Origin: Alligator mississippiensis
Lineage: Eukaryota > Chordata > Crocodylia > Alligatoridae
Reading direction: 5' to 3'
Length of the DNA stretch: 64,000 nt
Assembly: GCF_030867095.1 (NCBI RefSeq)
Contig: NC_081835.1
Location: 39,167,892 to 39,231,891, forward strand
Part shown: positions 11,476 through 24,130 of the stretch, one piece after another
How positions within the stretch are numbered: the stretch's first letter is position 1
Layout of the letters: each line of letters opens with the position of its first letter
Made by a program: the position numbers and the translations under genes
Notes under the pieces: generated by a model
Databases searched by the model: none
What the model was told of the DNA's origin: nothing
What the model saw: the letters and a program-made list of their open reading frames with translations, nothing else

Positions 11476-13078
11476 CAGGGCGGGCGATTATTTTGGCTGG
11501 AGGGGTGAGCTGTCGAGGGCCGCATGGGTAGCCCCACCCCTTGACAACTGCCCTGCCCCCTGATCGCTATATTGGGACTGGAAGTCCTACCCTCCTAGCT
11601 TCTGACCCCCTAACTGGAAGTCCCTCCCCTTGCCCCCCAGAAATCCTCCTTTTGGAAAGGCGGGTTGCCATCTTAGAACCAGAAAAAAAACAAATCATAC
11701 ACTAAAAGTCAAACACCTACTAAAACATATTGTAATTTTAGTACAAAAAATAGTTGTCATGATTTGTGTCTATGTGCTGCATTTAAAGGATTGTATAATG
11801 TTATGCATAAACAACTCAAAAATAAAGTCTTGCTCTTAGATTGTGTGGGAGGGATGTGGGGGTGAGTGTATGGTGGGATGTATGGGGGGTTGTGAGGGGG
11901 AGTGACTCTGTGTGCAGGTGACATAGGGTATGTTGGAGTGTGTGTATGTTGGTGGGGGTTGTGGGGGCAGGGTGTGGGGTGTGGTGATGCCCCCACTCCA
12001 GGAAGTCCCCACTGCTGGCAGCACCAGCAGGCAGTGGGCCTCAGGGAGCTCATGCCAGATGTATGGCAGGGTGAGGCTCTGGACAGCGCTGCACGTGGGG
12101 GGAGGAGCACAGCCTGCCTGGCCACCTCTATCATGGGGACTCCACTCCATGCACCTGTAGCTCCCACACTTGCATGGGGGAAGCTCCGCGTTGGACTCCA
12201 TGGGGAAGCCGGTGGTGGGATTCCCTCCACCCTTGGTCCATGAACCTGCGCGGCATGGGGCGGGGAAGGCAGCCAGCTTCAGTGTGTGGCTTCCCCCACT
12301 GCGAGTGCAGGAACTTCAGGCATGCCAGTACAGACATGGAAGCTGGGAACCACAGGGGCTGGGCTGGCTTCTGCCATGTTCTGTGGTCCCAGCATTGCAG
12401 CCAGGAATCAAGCAGCATGGCATGGAGCCAGTCAGCCCAGCCAGGCACCTCCTGGCTGCCTGATGTTCCTGGCTGCAATGCTGGAACCACAGAACTTGGC
12501 AGGAGACAGCTGGCCTCTGCGGTTCCCAGCTGGCTCCTGCTGCCACCAGCTCTGATCCCTGGGGACCCGCACTCCCATCATGTGCCACCTCCTCCCCTCC
12601 ATCCCCATGCCTGCTGCCACTGCCTTTTCCCTGACGCTGTCCTTCCATCCCTACCCACTGCCAACACTGCCCCCGGCTTGCTGCTCCCCACCCACAGCTC
12701 CAGCACCATGTGGTTCAGCTGCAGGGCCAGGACTGCACAGCACAGCAGGAGCCAGCCCAGCCCAACTGGCACCATGCAGTTGCCATCTGAGTACCACCTA
12801 GTGCTGGCTGAGCACGACTGACTCCTGCCGTGCTGGCGATCCTCCCCCACCTCCGCCTGTTCGTACCCGTTTCCCTCTTGGGTGATGGGAGGTGGGGACC
12901 AGTCCCAGGGTCCCAGGCCAGAAACCTTTGCTAAGGCAGAAGCTGGGGTGGGGCAGGGCCAGTGGGCCTTACTGCTGACTCCTGTCATCTTTGAAGGCAG
13001 TCAGGGCAAGATTAATATTATTTTTTTTTAATTTTTATGGGCCCTGAGGGCCTGATGGCCATATTTTACCTGCCCCTG
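11476..13078. mobile_element. Long hAT-like element (1.6 kb) with internal palindrome
   Basis: Termini cagggcgggcgattatttt and ccatattttacctgcccctg are inverted repeats of the caggggtgggcaa family. Flanks gccaagat and gccaaaat match at 7 of 8. The interior has a GT-rich low-complexity stretch (about 11838-11985) and an inverted repeat centred near 12440 (gcattgcagccagga versus tcctggctgcaatgc). No transposase is visible. Confidence 0.75.
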
Positions 13079-13095
13079 GCCAAAATCATGGAGCT

Positions 13096-13287
13096 TTACA
13101 CTTCCATGCTGCAGCACATCAGCTGGAAGAAGTGCTCAAACAGGATGGAAAGCATGGCCAGGGAAGCAAAGACACTCACTCTGCCACAAGCAGAACACAG
13201 CTCCATGAGAAGCTCATGGTCCTGCTCCATGAGAAGCTGGAAGGCAAGGAACCAGATGTCCATTCTCTGCTCCCACTGAGATTGCAA
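13096..13287 (-). pseudogene. Probable N-terminal piece of the same Harbinger element
   Basis: A 63-codon frame begins MQSQWEQRMDIWFLAFQLLM and continues EQDHELLMELCSACGRV. I infer it is the 5' part of the Harbinger transposase at 9886-10437, because it has the same strand, has a plausible helical N-terminus, and is separated from the rest by a hAT-like insertion. No diagnostic motif proves the link. Confidence 0.4.
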
Positions 13288-13837
13288 TGCATGCTGACCA
13301 GCCCTGCAACATCAAGAAGCACCAAACAGAAGCCTAGGGTCGAGTCATCTACCTACTCTGCTGTTGCCACTCAGCCATGAATCCCCCCACTTGGAGGCTT
13401 TTGAGAACAGCTGAGAGACATGCTCACCTGGCACCTAACTGTGAAGTGGTATAATAGCATTGGTTCTGGCACACTGAAAAGTGCTTCAGCCTGTATGTTT
13501 GCGTGAGAGTAAACCACTCCAAATTAGAGAAGGATTTGAAGTGCTGTCCATGCCCAAAGACAAAGTACTACTGACCCTGGAAGGCTGTGTAAGCATTGGT
13601 GTAGCAAGGAAAAACAATATGAGTAGGGAAAATGGAGGGTGAGAGGAACATACAGCTATTTGAAGATACGAAGGGCACATAACCCATGATTTAAATGTGT
13701 CATCATGTAACAAACTCTACCATTAATCCACATTGTGTAACAAAGGCAATGAGCACCAGAGCCTGAACTAAACAGTTCTGTGTTCTCAAATGCCAAAGAG
13801 TTTGGAAAATAAATCCACCTTCAGAAGTAGCACTAAC

Positions 13838-13906
13838 CTGTAAATTTTCTACCAGTGACACACCATTGTGACTCAGATCTAAAAATTCAATCTTCGGAAT
13901 TAGTTT
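13838..13906 (-). CDS. NISCH: NISCH coding exon 9 (residues 305-327), LRR
   Basis: 69 bases, exactly one 23-residue LRR: KLIPKIEFLDLSHNG then VSLVENLQ. The acceptor has a long polypyrimidine tract (T10 then CCAG) and the donor is GTTAGT, slightly weaker than the others. Single-repeat exons of 66-72 bp are usual for LRR proteins. Confidence 0.94.
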
Positions 13907-14605
13907 CTGGAAAAAAAAAATATTTATGAAGTAAAATGTCCCTTATTTTCTGTCAATCTACCCATATTTCCCAGACATCCTGTTGATTAACTACTGAGGC
14001 AAGTACATGCTGACACCTAGTCCCCAAAAAATTATGCAAAAAAGAGGCATCTTATTTTTGTAAAAACTGACTTTACTTTGAGAAACTAAACCAAGTTCTA
14101 CTTTGAAATCCTGACTTCTCACTCAGAAGTAGTGTGCAACACACAATTTAGTCATTCAAGATGTTTCACCTTACTAGGGATATACACAGCAACCCAGATA
14201 ATGCTAAAATAACAAGAGTCCGATCAACTTGACTGCCTCTTCAAGTAATCAAAACATTTTACAAGTAGTATCAAGTAATTCTAAAACTTTAAGAAAATAT
14301 TTTCACTATAACCTCAGGATCCTACATACACTCTTATCCTCAACCAATTAATGCCAGAGCATTCATTGCCAACTCACTGATTCGGTGTTACAGTGCCTGC
14401 ATTATATACCTTTGTCTTGGTTATGTTTAGAAATACAGACAGTTAGAAAGAAGGGAGGGAAAAACGTCTGGACTCAAACCTGTAAAATCAATACTCAGTA
14501 CTGATCTGTAAGTTGTAAAAGCAGCAATTTTGCAAAGGAAGCAATGTCTTAACTGAGTTTTACCAATGCTACCTTCACGTTCTGAAGCTTTTTCCTTATG
14601 CAGCA

Positions 14606-15836
14606 TGTTGGGGTCCCAGGGGCAGATGTGATACCCCCTGGTGGCTCCGCAACCATGCCCTGTTCTGCTTCTAGGGTGCCTTTCCTTCTGTCTAGCCAAC
14701 TACATCTTGATGTAATAACAGAATTGCCCACTAGCCTTAGCATGGGCCCCAGTCCAGCTGAATTCCCACTGGGGTTCTCTGGCACTCTACTGCCCTCACT
14801 TACACTACTCCCAGGGCCGTTGCTGGGTCTCACTACACCCCAGCCCCTCACTGGCTCTCTCCTGACTGTACCACTGTAGGGCACCTATAGCCTTAAAGGC
14901 TAATTGTGTGGCTCTGTTCCTCCTTATACCATGCTCCAAGCCTCATGGGTGTTGCTGTACTGTTACTCCCCTGTTGAGGCTTCAGCTTCCTCAGCTGCTG
15001 CCCCTTTCCTCTTAGATAGAGCTTCTAGCCTGAGCCCATTGTATTGGACCTGGCTTTAAGGCACTAGCTCTGGTCTAGCCCTTTTGGGCACCAGGCCCCT
15101 AGCCCGTGCCTTTCTTGGATGCTGGGCCCCTAGCCCCTGCCTGCTGGACCCATGGCTCCTGTCTGGCTGTGCCCCTCTTGGCTGCTGGGTCCCTGTCCCC
15201 CATCTGACTTTGTAGCCTCATGCTTTGCCCTGTTCTGTGATCAGCACTCGCTCAGGCCTCGAGCCTGCCCCTAGCAGAGCTCAAAGCGATTGTATATCCC
15301 CAGGGCAATAATGGGACCTCCATATATTGCCCCTTACAGTCCCAACACAAAACACTGGTACTAAACTGCAACTCAAACAATAAGCCCGCAGGCTAGAACA
15401 TAAACAGTCCCTTTCAGGCCCACCAATACTGGCACACAAGGAGAAACAGCTTTCTGCCCCTTTAAGAGGGAAACCCTTCCCTCATTTCTTGTGGCAGCAC
15501 AACTTCCCAGCTCCGGGATTATATCCCTGAGGCCCCAAAGCCGCACTGGGGATCCACAGGCAGCACAGCAGTCTATCTAGTGTCTCCTGATAGCTTTCCT
15601 GGCCAGAAGCTCCTACCCTGTGGCTTGCAGAGCTAGACTAACTTGATAGCTCAGGCCCTAGGCTTATATGCTTCCCAGGGCCTTGCCTTCTTCTGATCAG
15701 ACTACCCTGGGCTGCCTGCAAGTGTCTGCTAACTGGCTTCACTGCCCAGCTGCTATGGTGACCTGCAGTCACTGTGCCCCACCTGGCCTGCAGTGCTCCC
15801 TCTCTGGGCTGCTTCTTTCTCCCAGAGTCTGTTACA
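14606..15836 (-). mobile_element. LTR-like sequence (possible solo LTR)
   Basis: On the minus strand it opens tgtaacagactctggg, has a TATA-like gcatataagcc near 15670, and closes ccccaaca, the TG...CA arrangement of LTRs. No matching target duplication could be seen, so the borders are uncertain. A partly similar block lies at 16070-16690. Confidence 0.4.
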
Positions 15837-16069
15837 CCCTATTTTAATGGTGTTACCTATGTTGCCAACCCATCTGTCATTAAACATCAGCAAAAAGTTT
15901 TTTAACTCAGAGTTTCAACCTAGAGAACAAGGTCTAGCCTGGAAGGGAATTCTGGTTTTCTTATAATAAGTTTAAGACTAAAGCTAGCTTGAACAGTTTC
16001 AGAATGGACCTTTTCAGTAATTCATTCACCCACATTTTGTAGACATTTTGTTTGGAAGTTGTAGCAGAA

Positions 16070-16690
16070 TCAGGGCTACAGAGGTGGCTGTGATGCCTCC
16101 TGGTAGCCATGTGGCTCATGCCCTGCTCCGAGGAGCTCCTAAAGTGCCCTCTCTCTTTCCTCATCTGTCATGCCTTTGATGGAACAACTGGAATATGAAT
16201 AAGGAGGCTGTTCTCAGGGCCCCTGAGTGAACTGTGAAGTCCAGAGGCCAGCAGATTCTTCCCAAACCCTGCTACACATAGCCTTATCCCTCAAATCCAG
16301 TGGGCCCTCCTGGTCCATTCTTGCTCCCAGGACACTTGTTGCCTTATGGGCAATTCATGGCCTCCAACCTCCCCTGGAGCCAGGCCCATGCCTTACAGGT
16401 GTTCCCAATCATTACTTAGGTGGGCACTTTGCCCTCCAAATCACCAGGCCACCTTCACCGTCTCTGCAGCCCTTCCCTTTGCTTCTGTGCTGCCTAGATG
16501 CTCACACCCTGGCATAGTGTACTACTCTGCAGCTCTTTCCTTTCCTACTTCTCCTAGAAAAACCCTCTTCTGTGTGGCTACTACTCTCCTTCTTTTCTGG
16601 CAGCCAGCCCCCTCCCTAGTAGTTATCCTGCTTTCAAGCTGCCAGGCTCATGCAGCCAGCTCAGCCTGCTACAGTTTCCTCTTAAAAGTA
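16070..16690. repeat. Repeat related to the 14.6-kb LTR-like sequence
   Basis: Shares segments such as gtgatgcctcctgg.agccatg.ggctcatgccctgctc with the region near 14630-14665. It is C/T-rich with no coding content. Probably a second diverged copy of the same repeat. Confidence 0.35.
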
Positions 16691-16957
16691 ACATGAGAGC
16701 TTTGGCTTGTTACAGAAACAAAAATATTTATGTAGTCTGACTAGTCTGAAACTGCACTGCTCCAAAATATATTTTTAGTAGTCTATTCTTTAAATTGGCA
16801 ATCTACAATATTCAGTAAAAGGAAAACACAATTGCAAAGGAAAACCCTCTAAAAGTGATTTTTTTAAAAGCCCAGTTGATTAGTATTCCATGGTGCTAGC
16901 TGTAGATTTTTTTCCAAACATGAAAAAAGTCTTGCCAATTGATCCAAGAATTCTTAC

Positions 16958-17110
16958 CACTGAATCATCGATCTGAGAGATACCATTGTGACTCATATCT
17001 AAAGTTGTTAAAGACCTCCAAGTTGGAATAATGGCTGTTACTGGACCACTTGAAAGTGCACCCTCTGGCTCCCAATGGTCAAATTCAGAAGCTTCAGGCA
17101 CTAGGATTTC
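16958..17110 (-). CDS. NISCH: NISCH coding exon 8 (residues 254-304), LRR region
   Basis: 153 bases, 51 codons, phase 0/0. It encodes [20 protein letters not shown] and onward to [33 protein letters not shown] is an LRR consensus (LxxLxxSxNxI). The acceptor is TTAAACAG and the donor GTAAGA. It matches human nischarin closely. Confidence 0.95.
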
Positions 17111-17597
17111 CTGTTTAAGACAGACATCGAAGAACAATATTAAAATCAGTAAATATATTTTCTTGCATGAAACTGACAGTTTTCAGAATGAAGTCTCACA
17201 ACAATAATCTAGGGAGTCTTTGCAAATGGTGAAATTAACAGTCACTCCAGATTTTAAATTCAAGTTTGGAAGCTCTGAGAACTGAGCTTCAAAAGCAGTA
17301 CAAGCTCAAAAAGAGAATCTGCAGAATACTAAGATTATTAAGATAACTACAGTTGCCATAAGTCAGGCTCCTAGCAAACATTATTTCCACCAAGCAACTG
17401 GTAATGTTGCTTGATAGGAAGTGGGGACTTCAGTTAGTACTTGTGAGGTACTAAGAAAAAGTGAATTAACTGAAGAGCATGGGGCGTGGCTAAACACAAG
17501 TGTGGAATGCCAACGTGTTGGAGCAGCCTCAACTAATTGAGTCTGCTGTAGTGTGGCAATTACTGTACTCCAGGAGCCTCCTGAGTCTGGTGCATCA

Positions 17598-17694
17598 GCA
17601 TCCCTGTGCTTAAAAAAATGGTGACAGGGGTGCTTGAACTAAAGCTTGTTCAATGAGCAAGCTCTCCCACCATTTTTAAGTGCAGAGACACTGC
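17598..17694. repeat. Short foldback repeat (copy 1)
   Basis: A 97-bp near-palindrome with arms ctgtgcttaaaaaaatggtg and caccatttttaagtgcagag and a loop containing aaagcttgttcaatgagc. A second copy lies at 31151-31253. Surrounding sequence 17800-17920 has another inverted pair (gcctattttaatgtgc / gcaataaaataggc). Confidence 0.6.
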
Positions 17695-18914
17695 ACAAGA
17701 TGTGGCAGTGCTTTAATTAGAGCAGCTCTCAGAGCCCACTCCAATTTAAGCACACCCCCAACCCCCAGAGCACAAGTAAAAGTGCCCTCGGTTTTTAAAG
17801 TGATGCTTAAGATGCGTTAGCCTATTTTAATGTGCATTAACTACATACCACTTTTTTTAGTGACGCTTCAACATGCAATAAAATAGGCTAATGCATGTTA
17901 AAGTGCACGTGTAGATGAGTCCACTCTCATGTTATGTCACCAGCTTCATGTTTACAGGGCAAACTATCCAGAGAGGAAAAGAGTGCCCTGGGGCCTTGCT
18001 CTGCCAGCACTTGCCACGAAGGAGAACTGAAGAGCTGCTTGCAGAGGCTGTCATCCACTCCCCGACATATCTTCAGTTAATGAGAAGTGAGTTCTGAGCT
18101 CCCCCTGGGTGAAGGAGCTGCTTCCCTCCCTTGGCTGGTTGGGGAAAAGGGTGGAAGAGGGCCATCGAGTCATGGCATCTCTTGTTGAGGCACTCTGGGG
18201 CAGCAAATTTCAGCATGAATCACAGAAATCCCATTGTAGGAAGGAAGGATGGGACAGAGAGCTTGGGATGCTGGCCAAATACTATCACCTGATGTTTGAC
18301 ATAACACACACTCAAATTAAAGCTTCATAGAAACTAGCTACAAAAATGCTCTACACTTTTTAAGCAACATCTTTGTGGCTGATTGGCCATTTTAATTTTA
18401 TGATAATTACTTTGCATATGTAGCCTGTCTAAATTTATTGTGCAATCGACCAATTAACTGCACAATAAATGTAACGTGTGTCAATTAATCAGCATGCAAG
18501 AAACTGATAACCAAGAAATAAATTCAGTCACAAGTAAGTAACTGGTGTACTACTGTACTTTATTAAACTGTAAGAGATTTTTAAATACTTGTTCATAAAG
18601 AAAGATTAAAGACTCAAAACAGAAACAATAACACTTCCTTCACATTTTAAGTGACATTAAATGACAAATTCCATAGCACCTTTCTATCATAGGTCTTTAA
18701 TAGCAGAATGTAAATCAACAGAAGAATATCTTGCATTCAAACGCTTATCTAACTTTCCCAACTGTGCAGTTAGTCCAATAAAAATAGCAGTCTAGAAAAT
18801 CCTTGCTTCTCTAAGAAAATTAAAGGCATGATTTCAGATACATGCCTGCAACTGAAAGTTTATTTTTGAGCTTTTTTTAAACAACTGCCAGCTTAAAAAA
18901 AATAAATATCTTAC

Positions 18915-19010
18915 TTTCATTGATGTTGCTGAAAATCGAACGCTCATGGTGGCTAGAGTGTGCTTTGATGAAGTCAGCCCTTTAATAAGCTTTGCACCAC
19001 AGTGACTTAT
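18915..19010 (-). CDS. NISCH: NISCH coding exon 7 (residues 222-253), first LRR-like unit
   Basis: 96 bases, 32 codons, phase 0/0. It encodes [20 protein letters not shown] then [12 protein letters not shown], matching the human segment around [19 protein letters not shown]. The acceptor CTAACCAG and donor GTAAGA are clean. Confidence 0.94.
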
Positions 19011-19565
19011 CTGGTTAGGAAGAAAAAATACAGGCTTACAAAACACGTAACAAATACAGTGGTATTAGAATTGGTATTAAGTGCCAAAAATGATGCTGGT
19101 ACCAGCTCATATATCAGTTTCTTAATTAAATAAAACTATGGAAAGCATTTACAACATTCTTCTAAAATCGCTCTTCCATAAAATATGGATAAATGCTAGG
19201 ATCAATTAGGTCAGAAATGCCTAAACTTGGACAGGCCAAATCAAAACACTGGGACGAATAAACAAAGAAGCAAAATTCAAAGAGTTTTTTTTAAACAAAA
19301 CTGCCCATTACCAAAAAATGAAAAAAATAATTTAAAAATCCTCTCTCTAATCATGAAGCTACCCAGACAGTTTAACTGAACTTAAAATTTCACTCTCACA
19401 AAAAAAAGACCTCATAATTATATTAAGACTTACATATAGACAAGTTTACTAGATTATACCATCAAACCTTGTGCAGTCTCGACATTGAAAAAGTTAAAGG
19501 CTGTAGAAGAAACTACACTGAGCATTGTATTTCTTAGTCCATTAATCATATGGGATTGCTTAAAG

Positions 19566-20238
19566 CAGAGGTTTCAGACTCTTCTGGCCTTGCGTGCCAG
19601 ATGAATGCTGATGGGCCAGTAAATGGGCTGGATCAGGCCCACGGACCCTCCCCCTCTCCCACATACCTGATCTAGTACAGGCAGCACCCACCTGAGCTTG
19701 TCCTGGTGGGTAGCACAGATCAGGACCTGGCCCCAGAGGGTTGCCCCGCTGGGGCCAGTCCTGGGCTGCACCACCTGCACTGCACAATGGGGCTGGGTCC
19801 AAGGCTGAGCCTCTCACTGGGGTAGAGTCCTGGGCTGCATCACCCACTGAGGTGAAGCAATGCCACCAGGGACTCAGCCCCAGCAGGCAATACAGCCCAG
19901 GACCCAACCCCAGTGGGTTGCCGTACTCACTGGCACCACCAACCCCACTTACTAGGACCACATCCTGGGCACTACCACCTACACTACTTGCTGAGGTACA
20001 GGCAGTGCAGTGCAGCCAGGGTCTGGCAGCAAGAGGCATAGGTAGTGCAGCCTCAGACTGGCCTCAGTGAGCAGCATGCCCGGGACCTGGCCTGAACAAG
20101 CACTGCAGGTTGTGGTACACTTCCTTGGCACTGTGCAGGGGGCTGGTATGGCACAGCAAAGGGGGTTGGCACCAGGGGCTGAAGCATAGAACTCTGTGCC
20201 CTGCATCCAGACCAAGGGCCACACATTTGACACCTCTG
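19566..20238. mobile_element. hAT-like element with perfect 8-bp TSD
   Basis: The duplication gcttaaag is identical on both sides (19558-19565, 20239-20246). Termini cagaggtttcagac and tttgacacctctg are inverted. The GC-rich interior has no transposase. Lies in intron 6. Confidence 0.85.
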
Positions 20239-20913
20239 GCTTAAAGCATAGAGAAACGTTTATGTTCAAATCAAAGTTTCAGTTTTCTTTATTTTAATAT
20301 TGGCTGAAGGTCAGTGCCAGAGGTTCTCAGGAGCTTCAATCCAGTTAGCTCCTACCAAAAAGGAGTTAAAAAAAATCACAAGATAACCACCACAACTGAC
20401 ACCCTTTCTAACAGCGAAGCTTTCTAGCTGCCAAGAGGGATTAAACAGGCATACAAACTGAACTCCTTCCAAGCTTAAAAACAGGCCTTCCTGATCATGG
20501 CCAATATATTACTGGAGAAATATAATGATACTTCTTTACAAAAGTACATTCCATAAACAATTATAAGAGATCTTTTAGACTGGAAACAACTACAGTGCTG
20601 TTTGATTTTTTTTTTTTTTTAAACAAATATACAGGCTAAAATTGTATTCTAAATTTTAAGATCTTTTATGTAGAAGGCATGAGATTAACTGTTCTACATA
20701 TCTAGTCTAGCATCCATCTTCTTCTTAATGAAAGTTACTGTATAATTTATTAGACATTAAATATGAAAAGAACTTCATACGTTATGTCTAGGATTCAAGT
20801 AGATGACAGTTAACTAATTTGACTGATATACAGCAGGCTGCAATAATGTCATGGTAAATTCAATATTTGCATAGTTTTATAAAGTTAATGAGCAAGCAGT
20901 TTCTCAAACTTAC

Positions 20914-21009
20914 CTCTATTTGATGAAGAGATTTAAAAATTGAAAGATCAAAAGGTAACAAACTATCATGAATGTTGCTGTTCCCAAAAGGTCCCTCTGT
21001 GCCAGTCAC
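20914..21009 (-). CDS. NISCH: NISCH coding exon 6 (residues 190-221)
   Basis: 96 bases, 32 codons, phase 0/0. It encodes [20 protein letters not shown] then [12 protein letters not shown], leading into the LRR region. The donor is GTAAGT and the acceptor CTATTAG. A foldback element with a perfect 8-bp target duplication sits 86 bp upstream of the acceptor and has left the exon intact. Confidence 0.94.
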
Positions 21010-21095
21010 CTAATAGTTAAGAAAGACAGAATTAATGTTCATCTTCTTTGCAACATATCTTTTTCAAGGTGCAATCAACTTAAAGAGTAACTAAC

Positions 21096-21835
21096 TATGG
21101 GTGCACTGATGAAGCTTTTTTGGGGTTGATACCGATGGCCAATTATTAACGAGCCATATCAGCTAATACCAACTGGACTGCTGATAAGCAGCCCAGAAGC
21201 TTGGAGAGCAGTGTCCAGCTGGTAAGCCTGTTGGGGAGTGCTCAGAGTGGACAGTGGCAGAGGGCTATGGGGTGGGCTGTGGCCACCCCAGAAATTGCTG
21301 TAGGCCCCCCCCATAGCCCTCCTCCCAGTGCTGCTGCCGCCCACTCTGAATGCAGCCCTGGCCCAACCCCCTTCCCCCTCTGCTACGAAGAGTCCAGCAC
21401 CACCCCTAGCTTCAGCCAGCAGCAGCAGCCCACCATCACCCCATGCACAGATCCAGGAGGCACACCCCACCATGGGTCCCCTGGGAGTGTGTGTAGCAGT
21501 GAGATCCAACCCCCCTCCTTGCGTCCCCTGGACGAACCTCTTGTGGCTCCGACCCATGTCCCACCCTGCTCAGCCCCGTCCCCACTCCCTCACTCACCAC
21601 AGGGGCCTCGATCTGCCACCCCACATGCCCCTTCACCCCAAGAGACTTACCAGCCAGATGCTGCTTTCCAGGCTGCTGGGCTAGCCACATGCATGCTGTG
21701 GCTGCGCAAATGCACACGGCATTTATTGGAGACACTGTCAGCCACATCAGGCAAAAAAAAGCTGATTGCCAATAATGTTGATTTTCCTTCCATCGGTGCT
21801 GATACAATATGGACCAATGCACTGGGGCACTTCTA
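21096..21835. mobile_element. GC-rich foldback element with perfect 8-bp TSD
   Basis: The TSD taactaac is identical on both sides (21088-21095, 21836-21843). Termini tatgggtgcactgat and ggggcacttcta, with the family's subterminal motifs (gagccatatc; tcggtgctgata). Same family as 3653-4589. It is 86 bp from the exon 6 acceptor. Confidence 0.85.
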
Positions 21836-21869
21836 TAACTAACCTAGATATCTAGCTGAAATAACAAAC

Positions 21870-22218
21870 TTGGTGGGACTTGGTGGCAGCTTATAAGTAT
21901 ACTAGGGGTGGACATCAGGGCCTGGGGGAGCAGCTGTTCACCCAGGCCCCCCAGGGGAGGACAAAAAACAATGGGCACAAACTGACTGAAGATCACTTCA
22001 GACTGGACATAAGGAAAAGCTTCTTTACAAGTCGAGCGCCGAGGGTTTGGAAGAGGCTCTCCACAGAGGTGGCTGTCATCCACCCTGGCGATCTTCAAAA
22101 AGCATCGTGATGCCCACCTTGCTGGAGTCATCTGACCCCAACAGTCTTTTCTGGGCAAGTGCATGGAGGCTGAACCCGATGATCTGTAAGGTCCCTTTCA
22201 GCCCCTAACATCAATGAA
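21870..22218 (+). mobile_element. CR1 LINE 3' fragment
   Basis: Encodes the ORF2 C-terminus (for example GLGEQLFTQAPQGRTKNNGH and FRLDIRKSFF) with a frame break near 22075, then the CR1 3' tail around 22130-22218 (gatgatctgtaaggtccctttca). Confidence 0.85.
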
Positions 22219-22234
22219 ACTTTAGCATTTATAT

Positions 22235-23111
22235 CAGTGGTAGGCAAAATATGGCCTGTGGGCAAGGTGCAGCCTGCCATGGATTCTATCCAGCCTGCAG
22301 TGGGTCCCTTGGGCCCACCCAGCCCAGGCACGGGAGGCAGCACACGCAGCTGGTCCCACTGCCCCCAAGTGCACAGCAGGACTGAGGTACTGAGGCAGCC
22401 AGACTCTCCTTTCCAGCAGCCCCCATAGTGACAGCTCCTTCCAGCTGCTGTTGCTAGTATTGCTGCTGCTGCCAGTGTCACTGACACCAATGGACTTGGC
22501 CCCACTGCCCAGGCATCCCAACCCATCCACCCTGCCAGGGGTGCCAGATGGAGCAGACAGACAGGGCCTCCATGGAGACTGGCCCAGGACCCCCCTTGTG
22601 GACAGGGCAGTCTCAGCCAGGTGGATGGGATGGGGCTACGGGCGGGCAGAGAGCAGACTCTGGGAGAGAAACAGACAGGCACATGGGCAGGGCAATAACA
22701 GCACAGGGCCAGGGCCTGGGGCAGAGCCATGATCAGCTGCCCATATGTCCTTGCAATGGGGGCCAGTTCCATGGGCAGGGGTGTGCCGGGAGTAGAACGT
22801 GGCTCTGCCCTGGGACTCAGCCCTGTACTGTCACTGCCCCACAATCCACATCCACCCATCCTGCTCTCAGATACCACTCCCTGCAGTCCCATCCCATCCA
22901 CCCAGCTAAGCATACCCTGTCCACAGATGTCCTGGGTCAGTCTCCATGGAGACTCCAGGGCCAGGGCTGGTATCGCGGTGTGGTGACAACGCAGAGCGGG
23001 GGTCTAGGGCAGAGCCACTTAGGGAGTTTTGGTGCCACGCTGACCTGGCCTGGAACAGCTCACCAAAACTCCCCAAATGGCCCTCCAGCCCAAATAACTG
23101 ATCACTCCCTT
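22235..23111. mobile_element. hAT-like element, diverged
   Basis: Left end cagtggtaggcaaaata; right end caaataactgatcactccct, a decayed inverse of it. Flanks atttatat and agttagat agree at 6 of 8. The interior is GC-rich. It belongs to the caggggtgggcaa group. Confidence 0.55.
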
Positions 23112-23764
23112 AGTTAGATCCTGTTTTCCAATTCAATACTTAGGTTTAATATTTAGCTGCAATTAGGGTAGAGTAAGGTTAAACAGGTCAATCCATAAGT
23201 TCAAGGTTTCTAATCTAAGGGAATCCATAAATAACGCCCTCACAAAAAAGAGCAAACTAAATTGTTAACAGTTTAAAAAAATGCAGGTAGAAGTCCAGCA
23301 GCAGTGTGGGGTCTACCCAGCTTATTGTACCAAGTACAGCATATATGATTATCTCCTTTGGGGGCATGTTTCATATATGTGCACCTGGTGCAAGCAGTTC
23401 CTGTTCACAGATGAGGCTTTCAGGAACACTGCAGTTCCACCTCCCTTGCAGCAACCACCCCCTACCCACCCCCGTCGCTGTGAAGGATGAAAGCCTCGGA
23501 GATGGATGGCATTAAGATAGGAAGAAAAGAAACTCTCTCTTAGATGGAACCCACCTTCCTGTTGATGTCATAATGTCCCCTTGCGGCAACGGTACTCCTC
23601 CATGGAAGGGGACCCCACAAGATAGAAAGAAGCAGGTGGCTGTAGTGGGGAATTTGGTCTTTAGGCACAGAGACAGCTGTGTTTATGATATCCAAGAGGA
23701 CTGCATGGTGACTTGCCTGCTGGATGCAAAAGTAGCATCTCTCACAAAATGTGTAGATAGTTTA

Positions 23765-24130
23765 ATAGATTCATAGATTGTTAGAGGCTGGAGGGGACCT
23801 TGCAAGATCATCAGGTCCAGCCCCCCCCTGCACTAGGCAGGAAAGACAACTGGGGGTCAGGTAACCCCATCGAGGTGACTGTTCAGTCTCCTCTTGAAAA
23901 TTTCCAGGGTAGGTGACTACACCATCTCTGGAGGGAGTTTGTTCCCCAATCTAGACACCCTGACTATGAAGGAGTTTTTCCTAGAATTGAGCTTGAAGCA
24001 GTCTTCCAGAAATTTGTATCCATTACTCCTGGTCTTCCCCAAGGGTGCTCAGCTGTTCACTGAGCTCTTGATGTACTCCCCTGATGTAGTGGTAAGCTGC
24101 TACCAAGTCCCCTCTCAGCCTTAGGCTACT
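23765..24130 (-). mobile_element. CR1 LINE 3' fragment
   Basis: On the plus strand it starts gattcatagattgttagagg and contains the reverse complement of the ORF2 C-terminus (RLDIRK/LGKEF-type region) with the usual spacing. 5'-truncated. Confidence 0.8.
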
